The notes below the pieces were generated by a model. That model had not been told where the DNA came from. It did no database searches and saw only the letters and a program-made list of their open reading frames with translations. Both the position numbers and the translations under genes were made by a program. Shown piece by piece: positions 1 to 13,314 of a DNA stretch of 64,000 nucleotides. Location: NCBI RefSeq assembly GCF_021134715.1, contig NC_060023.1, forward strand, positions 10,478,001 to 10,542,000, read 5' to 3'. Each line of letters begins with the position of its first letter. Position 1 is the stretch's first letter. The stretch comes from Daphnia pulex (taxonomy: Eukaryota > Arthropoda > Branchiopoda > Diplostraca > Daphniidae).

Positions 1-96
1 TTCGAGGTCTCACCTAACACCAAGCCACCGATTAGTTCAACTCAACTCATCTTGAAGTCGATGACCGGCATCAACTTAGTTGTCTCTCGTCGCTGA
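1..96 (+). CDS. Partial CYP4 cytochrome P450, last exon only
   Basis: The window opens inside the last exon of a CYP4 gene. The 31 residues before the TGA (94-96) match the C-termini of the three complete P450s downstream, including the SNTKPP-like stretch and the GINLVVSRR end. The 3' flank also resembles the flanks after the next two genes, so this is the upstream member of the same tandem array. The rest of the gene, including the heme-binding exon, lies outside the window, so intactness cannot be judged. Confidence 0.85.
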   Translation, partial: FEVSPNTKPPISSTQLILKSMTGINLVVSRR

Positions 97-551
97 AAGG
101 GTTTGTGATCTGCACGATAAAATGCGGGAGCGATTTAAATTGTGAATTAATACCACGGTAAATTGGCAAAACTGTTTTCCGTACTTAAAGCACTCGTGAG
201 ACGATTGGTGAACATCGACAAATAACGGGAAGGAGAGGAGCCGTTTTGTCGGTCAATTTGTAATGATAAAGTTTGTTGCATAGTCTGGCATTTTTATTGA
301 GATAACAAGTTATAAAACATGGAAAGATAAAAAGCCTTATATTCGTGCTAGAATTTTGACATCCTACACGAGGTTATTATGTAGCAGTTCAAACAGGTTA
401 AGTCAACACTAGATACGGCAACGTTTCATTTTTTGACGCAGCAAGAGAGAGTTCGTGGATGTAAACCGCTCAGTTTGTTGAGAAACTTGATAGACGAATC
501 ACGTTTCTAACCGGTATTTTGTTTTTGTTGCGTTAATTCTGCTCGAAGACA
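97..551. other. Intergenic spacer between CYP4 copies
   Basis: No gene is seen. The first part resembles the 3' flank of the later CYP4 copies (an AAGCACTCGTGAG-like block), and the last part holds the promoter listed separately. The same kind of spacer recurs at 2884-3313 and 5642-6106, so the duplicated unit includes gene plus spacer, with a period near 2.8 kb. Confidence 0.7.
438..480 (+). promoter_or_regulatory. Core promoter of CYP4 gene 1 (initiator type)
   Basis: The block GCAGCAAGAGA...CCGCTCAGTTTGT is shared with the regions before CYP4 genes 2 and 3. It contains TCAGTT, a match to the arthropod initiator, with the A at 472, about 80 bp before the start codon. No TATA box is visible at the right distance. 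An AATCACGTTT block about 25-35 bp downstream is also conserved in all three. The start site is inferred. Confidence 0.5.
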
Positions 552-2883
552 ATGACATTGTACAGCGTCTTTGTAGCCTTTTGTGTTGTAGCATTGCTCC
601 TTGTTCTTGCCTACATAGGATGGTGGATATATATCCACACTTCACCTTTTCATGTGACAGTCAATCGGATTCCTGGACCTAAATACCTTCCCATTGTTGG
701 AAATGTTTTGGAGATAGCCGGAGGGCTCGACCGTGAGTATCTTTATTTTTCACGGTCACTAGTGGGGTTCATAGGAAGTAGCGCTAGTAACATATATTGA
801 AATATTTTTTAAAAATTAAGTTTTGTCTACTCGCAGATTTACTTCAAACTTTTCAAATCAAATGGACCCAAAAATACGGAGGAATTTATAGAATATTTGT
901 TGGTACTCACTGCTACATCCCCATTTCCTCGCCGGAATTAATGGAAGTAATGTCTGTTTTTAAAAATACCAACGATAAGCATTTAATTTAAAAAATTTCT
1001 CCATAGGTCGTTCTGAGTAGCCAGAAGACCATCGATAAAGGTATGTCCTACAGTGAACTGGCTCCGTGGTTGGGACAAGGACTTCTGATAAGTTCCGGTA
1101 AGAACAAATATTGCCTATTATCTTACAATTTTCTTATTTTTAATTAAATCCATTTAAAGGTGATTTGTGGAGATCGCGACGGAAGTTGCTGACGCCAGCC
1201 TTTCACTTTTCGATTTTGAATAGCTTTGTCGAAGTATTTAACGAGCAGAGTCGCGTCCTCTGTGGGATTATTGGAGACATCTGTCAATCGTTTGCTGACG
1301 GGAAGGGCGAAATGGACGTGTATCCGTTAATTACTCGGTGTTCGCTGGATATTATCTGTGGTAAACAAAATTTTCTTATGTCTTATACATGAAAAACATT
1401 TTTTCTATAAACTTTTCTAGAGGCTGCAATGGGGACGAAAATCAATGCGCAAACGGAAACTTCTGATTACATCAGAGCAGTTTACAGGTAATAAATAGTT
1501 TAGGCATTTGTTTTTAACTTTTTAGCGTTCATAACCATCGTTCTATTTTTTTTAGAATTGGCCAAGTTATCACAGAACAATTTCAACAACCTTGGCTAAG
1601 AAATCCAACAATTCTCTCCTTATCGGCGTTGGGAAAAGAACGCAATCAACTGCTCAAAACCCTTCATGGATTTACTGAAGAAGTCGGTCAATATTGTGTG
1701 TCATTAAGCCGTAAAATTGCTTCAATTTGTCCGACCCTCATTTTAGGTGATAAACAATAGACGAGAAATTTTGAAGAAAAAAGGAGATATTGAAGTCGAC
1801 GACAAGGAAACAGGAATTAGTGCGTGAAGAAACATAATTAAAACAGTGCAAAGCAAAAGCAATTAAATTCTTTTCACTGCAAACGAAAACAGGAAATCGA
1901 TTACCACTTCTAGATTTGCTGCTCAAAGCTTCAGAGGAAGGAAAAGTTCTCTCGGACCAGGACATTCGGAATGAAATCGATACTTTTATGTTTGAGGTAG
2001 GTGCTGCGTTTCAACTTTCACACACGCAAGATTTTATGGGCCCCAAATTTTGAATTGACTCGTCAACTTGTATATTACAGGGACACGACACAACTACTTC
2101 GTTGCTGAGCTGGTTCCTGTATGTCATGGCCATGAATCCAGACATTCAGGTAAAAATTATTTAAATTCCAATTATCGATATTATCAAAATTGAACCTAAT
2201 GCTAACTTTATTTCATTTTTAAAAAGGAAAGAGCGTGGATCGAACTCCAGAACGAATTCGGAGATTCGGAAAGGGATTGCACTCAAGAAGACATTCCTAA
2301 CTTAAAGTATCTTGAATGCTGCATTAAAGAAACGTTGCGGATGTATCCCAGCGTTCCTGCATTTGAAAGGACTGTCCAAGAAGATATTCAAATTGGTAAG
2401 CCTGAGAAAAAATGTTGCGCAATTCCAATGTTTCAATGAACTGGAACCAGGAACCTGTTTTTACTTCCAGGCAAATATTTAATACCTGCCGGATGCACGA
2501 TAGGGTTTTTAATTTTAGCTGCGCATCGAAATCCCGAAATATTTCCGGACCCTTTGGTTTTCAATCCCGAACGTTTTTTTCAAGACGAGGCTGTTGGCCG
2601 ACATCCGTACGCGTACGTCCCGTTTAGTGCTGGACCTCGCAACTGTATCGGTAAATAAATTTGGCTCCTTGCGCAATACACCCATAATTTACGGGTATTA
2701 AAAACAAATTACTTCTTCTTTTCAGGACAAAGATTTGCGATGTTGGAAAGCAAAATTGTACTATCGACCCTCCTTCGCCGTTTTAAATTCGAGGCCTTAT
2801 CTAACACCAAGCCACCAATTATTGCAAATCAGCTCGTCTTGAAATCCATGAACGGCATCAATTTAATTGTCTCCCGTCGTTGA
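552..2883 (+). CDS. CYP4-family cytochrome P450, gene 1
   Basis: A clan-4 (CYP4C-like) microsomal monooxygenase that probably hydroxylates fatty acids or xenobiotics in the endoplasmic reticulum. Twelve exons are read: 552-732, 837-946, 1007-1097, 1160-1360, 1421-1487, 1556-1682, 1747-1819, 1893-1996, 2081-2149, 2227-2395, 2471-2650, 2726-2883. They join to 510 codons (509 residues), normal for the family. An N-terminal membrane helix (about 5-26) is followed by the proline-rich hinge NRIPGPKY. The I-helix reads FMFEGHDTT, with the CYP4 heme-linking Glu near 318. The K-helix ETLR is at 376-379, and the heme loop [10 protein letters not shown] has its Cys near 455. All boundaries are GT-AG, but the exon 6 donor (GTCGGT) is weak. 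The frame is open throughout, so the gene looks functional. Confidence 0.93.
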
Positions 2884-3313
2884 AAGCGTTTGTGATCTGC
2901 GCGAGATAATGCGGAAGCGATTTTAATTGGGATTTCCGTTCTGTAAGCACTCGTGGAGTGACTGGTGAACTTCTATTAAGAACGGATGTGGGAAAGAAAG
3001 GAACTGTTTTGTCTGTCACTTCGCAATGATATTGGTGGCACTGTCTGGTATTTCTTATTGGGGCAACAAGTTATTTAATAGACATTCATGCTAGAATTTC
3101 GAGATCCTTCACGAGCGTATACTTTATAGCAATTAAAACACATACAGAGTCAAGTCAACATCAGAGCAAACAACGTTGCCTTTTTGAGAGCAGTAAGTGA
3201 TAACCCGAGAGATAGCTCGTGAATGCAAACACTGGTTGGCAACCGCTCAGTTTGTTCAGAGTCACGAAGAATCACGTTTCTAACCAGTTTTATGTTTCTT
3301 TTTTGCTAAGACT
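2884..3313. other. Intergenic spacer between CYP4 genes 1 and 2
   Basis: No gene is seen. The spacer resembles the other CYP4 spacers: a 3' flank with the AAGCACTCGTG block, then the initiator promoter of gene 2. Confidence 0.7.
3200..3260 (+). promoter_or_regulatory. Core promoter of CYP4 gene 2 (initiator type)
   Basis: The conserved GGCAACCGCTCAGTTTGTT block has the initiator A at about 3249, 65 bp before the start codon. It is shared with genes 1 and 3, and no TATA box is seen. The transcription start is inferred. Confidence 0.5.
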
Positions 3314-5641
3314 ATGTCAGTGTACAGTTACTTTGTAGCCTTCTGCGTTGTAGCGTTGCTACTTATTCTCGCCTACATCGGATGGTGGATTTACATTCAC
3401 ACGTCACCTTTCCATGTCGCCGTCAATCGCATCCCCGGGCCCAAATACCTTCCCTTAATTGGAAACGCCTTGGAGTTAGCCGGAGGGCTAGACCGTGAGT
3501 CTCAAATGTTCTTCATGAACTCTACCGATCTTTAAATACTATTTCGCTATTTATCGATTATTTGAGAAGTGCTAATGTTAGATGATTTCGTAATTTAAAC
3601 ATTCTCTATATCCCTTCACGCAGAGTTGCATGACATTTTACAAATCAAATGGGTCCAAAAATATGGAGATATTTATCGAATGTTTACTGGAACTCACTGC
3701 TACATCAACATTTCCTCGCCGGAGTTAATGGAGGTAATATCCGTAATAAAAAAAAACAGATACTAATTTAATTATCGTGATTTGATCTTATCTTTTACAG
3801 GCAGTTCTAAGTAGCCAGAAGATTATCGATAAAGGTGCGTCGTATGATGAGCTAGTTCCTTGGTTGGGACAGGGACTTCTTTTGAGCTCAGGTAAGCACG
3901 AAAAAGTTAACTCATTATCTTACAATTAGTCAGGTTGTAGCCAAGGCTTTATTTTTAGGTGATTTGTGGCGATCGCGACGGAAGTTGTTGACGCCGGCCT
4001 TTCACTTTTCGATTTTGAATAGTTTCGTAGAAGTATTTAACGAGCAGAGTCGCGTCCTCTGTGGAATTATTGGGGACATCTGCCAATCGTTTGCGGATGG
4101 AAAAAGCGAAATGGATGTGCATCCATTAATAACTCGGTGCTCACTGGATATTATCTGTGGTAAAAAATATTTTTCTACCGTCTGCTTGAATAAGAAATAA
4201 TTTTTTAAATTTCTATAGAGGCAGCTATGGGGACAAACATTAATGCGCAGACGGAAACGTCTGATTATATTAGGGCCGTTTACAGGTAAAAATTTGCAAG
4301 CTTGATTGACGTAGGGATACTACTTTTATTCTATTTTTGTTAAAGAATTAGCCAAGTATTCACGGAACTATTTCAAATGCCGTGGCTAAAGAATCCAACA
4401 ATTCTCTCGTTAACGGCATTGGGAAAAGAACGCAATCAACTTCTCAAAACACTTCATGGGTTTACTGAGGAGGTTAGCCAGTATTATGTGATTAAACCGC
4501 ATAACTTCATTTTCTTGATTCAATATTTTCCTTTTCATTTAAGGTGATAAACAAAAGGAGGGAAATTTTAAAGAAAAAAGAGGATGAGACAGCCCATGAG
4601 ACAGGAACTGAAATTAGTAGTAAATGATTTATTATTCAAACAGAGAAAGGAACTTAATTAATTAATTCTCTGACAATAAAAACACAGAAAAACGGTTGCC
4701 ACTTCTCGATTTGCTGCTCAAAGCTTCAGAAGATGGGAAAGTTCTGTCAAACCAGGACATTCGGAATGAAATTGATACTTTCATGTTTGGGGTACTTTTT
4801 GGTTTAATTTAAAGAGTTCTTGGTTTTATTTAACCGCTAATTGGGCATAGGGACACGACACAACTACTTCGTTGATGAGCTGGTTTTTATATGCCATAGC
4901 TTCAAATCCAGACATCCAGGTAATACTTTTAGAAATTGCGGTAACCGAATTAGCGATTGTAGTTATCGCAAGTCATCTTAATACTAATTTTATTTAAAAA
5001 GGAGAGGGTGTGTTTCGAACTCCAGAACGAATTTGGAGACTCGGAAAGGAATTGCACCCAAGAAGACATTCCTAATTTGAAGTATCTTGAATGCTGCATT
5101 AAAGAAACGTTGCGATTGTATCCAAGTGTTCCTGGATTTGAAAGGGCTGTCCAAGAAGATGTTCAAATTGGTAAACCCGAAAAATTGTTGATGCAAAAAT
5201 CAATTTATTCTGTTACGGGTGTATTTTCAGGAAAATATTTAATTCCTGCCGGATGCACAATAGGGATTTTATCTTTTGCTGCGCATCGGAATCCCGAAAT
5301 ATTTCCAGATCCGTTGACTTTTAACCCTGAACGTTTTTTTCCGGACGAGGCTATTGGTCGGCATCCGTATGCGTATATCCCGTTCAGTGCTGGACCCCGC
5401 AACTGTATCGGTATTTAAACTTTCTTGTCTCTGTTTACCCCGTAACATCACGGGTATTGATAAATTTTATTCCTTCCAATCAGGACAAAGATTTGCCATG
5501 TTGGAAAGCAAGATTGTGTTATCGACTCTTCTTCGCCGGTTCAAATTCGAGGTCTCACCTAACACCAAGCCACCGGTTATTGCCCCTCAACTGGTCTTGA
5601 AATCCATGAACGGCATCAATTTAATTGTCTCTCGTCGTTGA
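3314..5641 (+). CDS. CYP4-family cytochrome P450, gene 2 (I-helix Glu replaced by Gly)
   Basis: A tandem paralogue of gene 1 with the same 12-exon plan: 3314-3494, 3624-3733, 3801-3891, 3959-4159, 4219-4285, 4346-4472, 4544-4616, 4688-4791, 4851-4919, 5002-5170, 5231-5410, 5484-5641. This gives 509 residues. The membrane anchor, ETLR and heme loop [10 protein letters not shown] are intact. At the exon 8 end the I-helix reads FMFGGHDTT instead of FMFEGHDTT (GGG at 4789-4791). The replaced residue is the Glu that in many CYP4 enzymes forms a covalent ester to the heme. Some mammalian CYP4F enzymes naturally carry Gly there and stay active, so the gene is probably functional with non-covalent heme. 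The exon 7 donor (GTAGTA) is weak. Confidence 0.92.
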
Positions 5642-6106
5642 AAGCGTTTGTCCCTGCACTAACTTATAGTGGGAGCTATTTTAATTACGATTATAATCAC
5701 AAAACTGTTTTCCGCACTGAAAGCACTCGTGACGTGATTGGTGAGCTTCCATAAAGAATATTGGATAGAAGTTAAGGAATTGTTTAGTCTGTGTGTCTGC
5801 AATGATATTGGTTGCACTGCCTGGTATTTCTTATTGGGGGAAACAAGTTTTGAAATATATTCAGTGAATTTCATTCATGCTAGAATTTCGGGATCCTACA
5901 CGAGCGTATGTTTTGTAGCAATTCAAACAGGTTAAGTCAACACCAGATACAGCAACGTTGCCTTTTTAAGCGCAGCAAGAGATAGCTCGTGAATGCAAAC
6001 ACACTGGTTGGCAACCGCTCAGTTTGTCGTGATTCACGATTGAAAAATCACGTTTTTTTCTAACCAGTTTTGTGTTTTCTTTTTGTTTTTCTTATTTGCA
6101 AACACC
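5642..6106. other. Intergenic spacer between CYP4 genes 2 and 3
   Basis: No gene is seen. It is a third copy of the CYP4 spacer with a 3' flank block and an initiator promoter. Short open frames here have no recognisable similarity. Confidence 0.7.
5970..6032 (+). promoter_or_regulatory. Core promoter of CYP4 gene 3 (initiator type)
   Basis: The GGCAACCGCTCAGTTTGT block is nearly identical to that of gene 2. The initiator A is at about 6021, 86 bp before the start codon. The start is inferred from conservation among the three copies. Confidence 0.5.
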
Positions 6107-8463
6107 ATGACAGTTTACAGTTACTTTGTAGCCTTCTGTGTTGTAGTATTGCTCTTTATTCTCGCTTACATCGGGTGGTGGATTTACAAACACACTTCGC
6201 CATTCCATGTCGCCGTCAATCGCATCCCCGGGCCCAAATACCTTCCCTTAATTGGAAACGCCTTGGAGTTAGCCGGAGGACTAGACCGTGAGTCTCAAAT
6301 GTTTTTCTTGCACCCACAACCATCTTTAAATATTATTTCACTACTCTTCAATGATTTAAGAAGGGCCAACGTTAAGTTGTTTCGAAGTTTTAACATTTTC
6401 TTTATGTCTACACGCAGGTTTACAACACACTTTGCAAACCAAATGGGTCCAAAAATATGGAGATATTTATCGAATATTTGTTGGGACTCACTGCTACATC
6501 AATATTTCCTCGCCGGAATTAATGGAGGTAATATTACTATATGTTTTAAACAAAAATGCAACGTCAAATACTAATCTATTTATCTCAATTTTATTTTTTA
6601 TTTTTATAGTCAGTATTAAGCAGCCAAAAGATCATTGATAAGGGTGTGTCGTATAATGAGCTGATTCCCTGGTTGGGACAGGGACTTCTCTTGAGCTCCG
6701 GTAAGCACGGAAAAAAATAATTTCTTATGTTTTAGGTATTCAGGTTTTAACCAATGTTTTAATTTCATTTTCAAGGTGATTTGTGGCGATCGCGACGGAA
6801 GTTGTTGACGCCGGCCTTTCACTTTTCGATTTTGAATAGTTTCGTAGAAGTATTTAACGAGCAGAGTCGCGTCCTCTGTGGAATTATTGGGGATATCTGC
6901 CAATCGTTTGCGGATGGAAAAAGCGAAATGGATGTGCATCCATTAATAACTCGGTGTTCACTGGATATTATTTGTGGTAAAAAATATTTTTCTACCGTCT
7001 ACTTGAATAAGAAATAATTTTTTAAATTTCTATAGAGGCAGCTATGGGGACAAACATTAATGCGCAGACGGAAACGTCTGATTACATTAGGGCAGTTTAC
7101 AGGTAAAAATTTGCAAACTTGCTTATATGCACATAGGGATACTTCTGTTACTCTATTTTTGTTGCAGAATTGGCCAAGTAGTTACGGAACAATTTCGATT
7201 GCCGTGGTTGAGGAATCCAACAATTCTCTCGTTAACGGCACTGGGAAAAGAACGCGATTTACTGCTCAAAACCCTTCACGGATTTACTGAAGAGGTCAGT
7301 CAATATTATGTGATTGAACTGCTTTATTTCTTCTAATATTTCTTCTCCCTTGAAGGCGATAAATAACAGACGGGAAGTCTTAAAGAAAACAGAAGATAAT
7401 GTAGCCCAAGACACGGGAACTGGAATTAGTACGTAAATAATTCATCATTCAAACAATGAAAGGCAATTAAAATTTCACTGTAAATGAAAACACAGAAAAC
7501 CGATTGCCACTTCTCGATTTGCTGCTCAAAGCTTCAGAAGATGGTAAAGTTCTGTCGAACCAGGACATTCGACAAGAAATTGATACTTTCATGTTTGAGG
7601 TACTTTATAGTTTTGCTTAATTAATAGATTTTTTTTTTTTTTTTTAATGAACCGCCAATTGGATATAGGGACATGACACAACTACTTCTTTGCTGAGCTG
7701 GTTTCTGTATGCCATGGCTTCAAATCCAGACGTCCAGGTAATAATTTTTTTTAAATTGCGTAAATTGTCGATTGTGGCTACCGCAAATGTCTTAATACAT
7801 ATTTTATTTAAAAAGGAGAGAGTGTGGATCGAACTTCAGAACGAATTTGGAGATTCGGAAAGGGATTGCACTCAAGAAAACATTCCTAACTTAAAGTATC
7901 TTGAATGCTGCATTAAAGAAACGTTGCGATTGTATCCCAGTGTTCCTGGATTTGAAAGGGCTGTCCAAGAAGATGTTCAAATTGGTAAACACGAAAATTG
8001 TTGCGTGTTGCAAAAATCAATTTAATCTGATTACGGGTGTATTTTCAGGAAAATATTTAATTCCTGCCGGATGCACAATAGGGATTTTATCTTTTGCTGC
8101 GCATCGGAATCCCGAAATATTTCCGGATCCGTTGACTTTTAACCCCGAACGTTTTTTTCTGGATGAGTCTGTTGGCCGGCATCCGTATGCGTATATCCCG
8201 TTCAGTGCTGGACCCCGCAACTGTATCGGTACTATTAAGATTTATCTAACTCTTTTTATCTCTTAAATATTACGGTTATTATTAAAATCTATTCCTTCTA
8301 ATCAGGACAAAGATTTGCAATGTTGGAAAGCAAAATTGTGTTGTCGACTCTTCTTCGCCGATTCAAATTCGAGGTCTCAGCTAACACCAAGCCACCGGTT
8401 ATTGCAACCCAACTGGTCTTGAAATCCATGAACGGCATCAACTTATTTGTCTCTCGTCGTTGA
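6107..8463 (+). CDS. CYP4-family cytochrome P450, gene 3
   Basis: An intact tandem paralogue of 509 residues. Exons: 6107-6287, 6418-6527, 6610-6700, 6776-6976, 7036-7102, 7168-7294, 7356-7428, 7496-7599, 7669-7737, 7816-7984, 8049-8228, 8306-8463. It keeps the I-helix FMFEGHDTTTS with the heme-linking Glu, the K-helix ETLR and the heme loop [10 protein letters not shown]. The start is the ATG whose product aligns with the anchors of genes 1 and 2. Parts of exon 1, and exon 4 through exon 5 with the intron between, are nearly identical to gene 2 even in non-coding bases, while other exons differ more. That pattern suggests gene conversion. Confidence 0.93.
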
Positions 8464-9779
8464 ACAGTATTTCTAAATTCAAATCAAATTGTAAACATTA
8501 GCAGTGATCACATTGCGTAGGTTATTTTTGGCTTATTCGTTTGTTTTCGCCGGGTTATCGCTACTTTTCACTTTCTGGTTCGTACTACGTGCACAACTGA
8601 CACAATTCGCGCATTTGAAATGAATAATTAGCTTTCGCTCCTCAACTTTTATCCTTGTGCCAGTTATATACCAGTTAAATTGACCACGCATTTGTTTCCA
8701 ACAAGCGCATGGATGTGTTGCTTTATTAACTAGATCACTAGATCTTCGTGTACTTTCAGTTTAGCTACTTTTTGCGTTTTAATTTTCAAGTCATAGATTC
8801 AATATATGGAAACGTGTTGAATGGTATCACTGTGCCAGTGCGAGAAGACTTTCCGATAGCAAATAATTCACTGGGCAAACTGCTCTGATCCTACTCGATG
8901 TACGAAACGGTTGCTCGGAATTCAGAGTGCTTTAGTTATGTTCACGCTTGCTACTTTATATTTTACCGGAACCTCTTGGGCTCTTGCCCAGTGGAAATGT
9001 GCCGTTCCACATGTCCGCAAATGTTCGTTGCGTGACGAAGTAGATTTTTGAACAAAGGAAATGGAAATGATATCTCGTTTCTTGTTTCATGAAGCATTTT
9101 TTTTCTCTCTTCGTTAGGATTCCAGGATCCAAATACTGCCTCTACCTGGGAAATCAAGCCTGAATAATTCTTTGCTAGACACGTTTCCAGGAAAGCAGTT
9201 AGAAGACCTGATGTATTCGCTCTTGGGTAATTGGTATAATCTTGAAATATTAACTCTAGCTAAGAACTCTTAAATGTTATCATGCACTATTTTTTGCTTT
9301 GAACATAATTTTGTTTTGTTTAAAAATTTTATAACCCGAATTTATTCTACAAAAAAGGATGATAGGAGGAGTACTTGCGGGGATTTAGCTGCTTCGTCTT
9401 GTATTCCAGGTTTCCTTGAGTTGGCTTTAAATTTGGATTTTTCACTACTTTTGTCTGAAGTGAAAACACCGAGGAAAATACCGTTTTGAAACCTGTTTTA
9501 ACGGACTAATCGTACATTCTAAATAGAAATTCGCAAATGGGTGTAACTCACCTTTCTCATCTTAAAAACTGGTTACCCCAAGTATCAAACGTGCCAGTTG
9601 CAATTGCGAATATAGCGGCTCTTGCACTTTCTAGAATGACCTACCAGTATACAATTTTTAACAGCGTTCAAGAGAGAAGTTTATGAACCCCATGCAAAAG
9701 AAAGTATCGCTTCAAAGACGCTTGATTGCTTCTTTGATGAACAACTCTTAGCCCTGCGGTTCGTTTTAGGGCAAGCAGT
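8464..9779. other. Longer spacer before CYP4 gene 4
   Basis: This 1.3 kb spacer does not resemble the shorter spacers between genes 1-3. No intact gene is seen. The only recognisable piece is a short P450-like relic near 9117. The larger spacer and the greater divergence of gene 4 suggest an older duplication. Confidence 0.6.
9117..9162 (+). pseudogene. Relic of a CYP4 first exon
   Basis: Forward translation of this stretch reads R-I-P-G-S-K-Y-C-L-Y-L-G-N. This matches the end of CYP4 exon 1 in the neighbouring genes ([13 protein letters not shown]) at most positions. No further P450 exon follows before gene 4, so this looks like the remnant of a lost tandem copy. The match is short, so chance remains possible. 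Confidence 0.4.
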
Positions 9780-12110
<2,331 letters not shown>

Positions 12111-12304
12111 GTATTTTACGGTATTTAACTATTCCCTGAGGTAATTTATACACTGATATTGCCCCATTTGATGCTCCACAAGGCACAAGAATAATCGATT
12201 CTCCTTCTAGAGCTGGTTGTAATATATAAGCCAATAGTATGAATCATAAGTAAATTGTAAAACTTTTTGTTAATTATCATGCAAGTGAACCTGCAGAAAG
12301 GTCT

Positions 12305-12652
12305 GCCAGTTTGTCCAGACAGGATGTCCTTCTCGCTTGAAGGTCACGAGAAAATTACGTAAAACTGGCATGCGGTGGTGTAGAGGTTGGGTGAGAATGA
12401 CACGTGTTTCATCGTTATCAAAGCAGGTACAATAGCCGCAAGGGTAAGCTATTTGGTGTTCATTTTGATATTGGTTTTTGTAGACCCATCCCCAGCAACG
12501 TCTACCTAAAGAAGGAAAGGCCAGTTTGCATTTCAATCGAAGGTCATGGAGATCATTAAGTAAAAAGTGTCATGCAGTGGTGTAGAGGTTGGGTTAGAAC
12601 GGGACATTTTGTATCATTTTATCAAGAAGGTAAAATAACCGCAAGGCTTAAG
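12305..12652. repeat. Pair of direct repeats upstream of a TATA promoter
   Basis: The two copies (about 12305-12450 and 12521-12652) share CCAGTTTG, GAAGGTCA, GGTGGTGTAGAGGTTGGG and an AATA(G/A)CCGCAAGG end, with moderate divergence. They lie just upstream of the promoter at 12677, so they could be a duplicated regulatory block. The mirror copies are at 23013-23360 in the right arm. Confidence 0.6.
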
Positions 12653-12676
12653 AGGAGGGGTGAGAAAAAAAAGTCG

Positions 12677-12712
12677 TATAAAAGGCGAGAGAAAAGTCGA
12701 CAGGGATCAGTC
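12677..12712 (+). promoter_or_regulatory. TATA plus initiator promoter of the repeat-protein locus (left arm)
   Basis: TATAAAAGG at 12677-12685 is followed 32 bp later by ATCAGTCGAG, a good arthropod initiator (A at 12709). The arrangement is ideal for a strongly expressed gene, although the coding unit behind it is broken. Confidence 0.7.
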
Positions 12713-12796
12713 GAGCGAGTATCTCCGACACGGTAACATCTGCATTCCACTATCTGCCATCAGCTGCATTCTTCATCGTACTATCAGTTCTAAATC

Positions 12797-13240
12797 ATGG
12801 GTAAGTTTTCTGTTTGTCGTATTTAGTTGTGTATCAATATTCAATTTCTATTTTTTTTCTATTTGCTACTAGCCAGTAATTGTTGAATGGTAATGTTTGA
12901 ATTTATCAATTGTCTAGTAAACTATGCTGGCGTGCTGTTGTTGGGTGTTGTGTCGTTGATGGCTGGTTCAGCCACTGGCGTACCGATGTATCCTGGGTAT
13001 GGTGGATACCAAAGCACTACACTGCCGCCTTAGTACACAACTTACGACACAACCAGTTGCTACACCGATGCCCCCCAAGTACTTCACCACCATGCTGCCC
13101 CAAGCTACTACACCGAATCCCCACAGTATTATTCTTCTCCGAGCTACATTACTAAAGGGTAGAGTACTACACCGAGGCTCCCCAACACTACACGACCAAG
13201 GCACCTGAGTACTATACCACTACATATCATGGGTAAATAT
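12797..13240 (+). pseudogene. Secreted Tyr/Thr-repeat protein gene, unit 1, left arm (broken)
   Basis: A 4-nt first coding exon (ATGG, 12797-12800) is spliced across an intron (12801-12917) to exon 2 at 12918. Together they encode a clean signal peptide starting MVNYAGVLLLGVV and a mature start GVPMYPGYGGYQSTT. A TAG follows at 13031-13033, giving only 39 residues. Beyond it, pieces such as APSYYTE and YTTK continue in different frames, so the original longer repeat protein is broken by a stop and several frameshifts. A 39-residue secreted peptide could still be made. The family resembles crustacean secreted Tyr/Thr/Pro repeat proteins of cuticle or adhesive type; that assignment is an inference. 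Confidence 0.65.
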
Positions 13241-13314
13241 TCTGTTAGGTCGAGTTTTAATATGCCAATTACTAAATATACAAATTATTTAATGTCTATT
13301 AGTAATGAAGGAGA

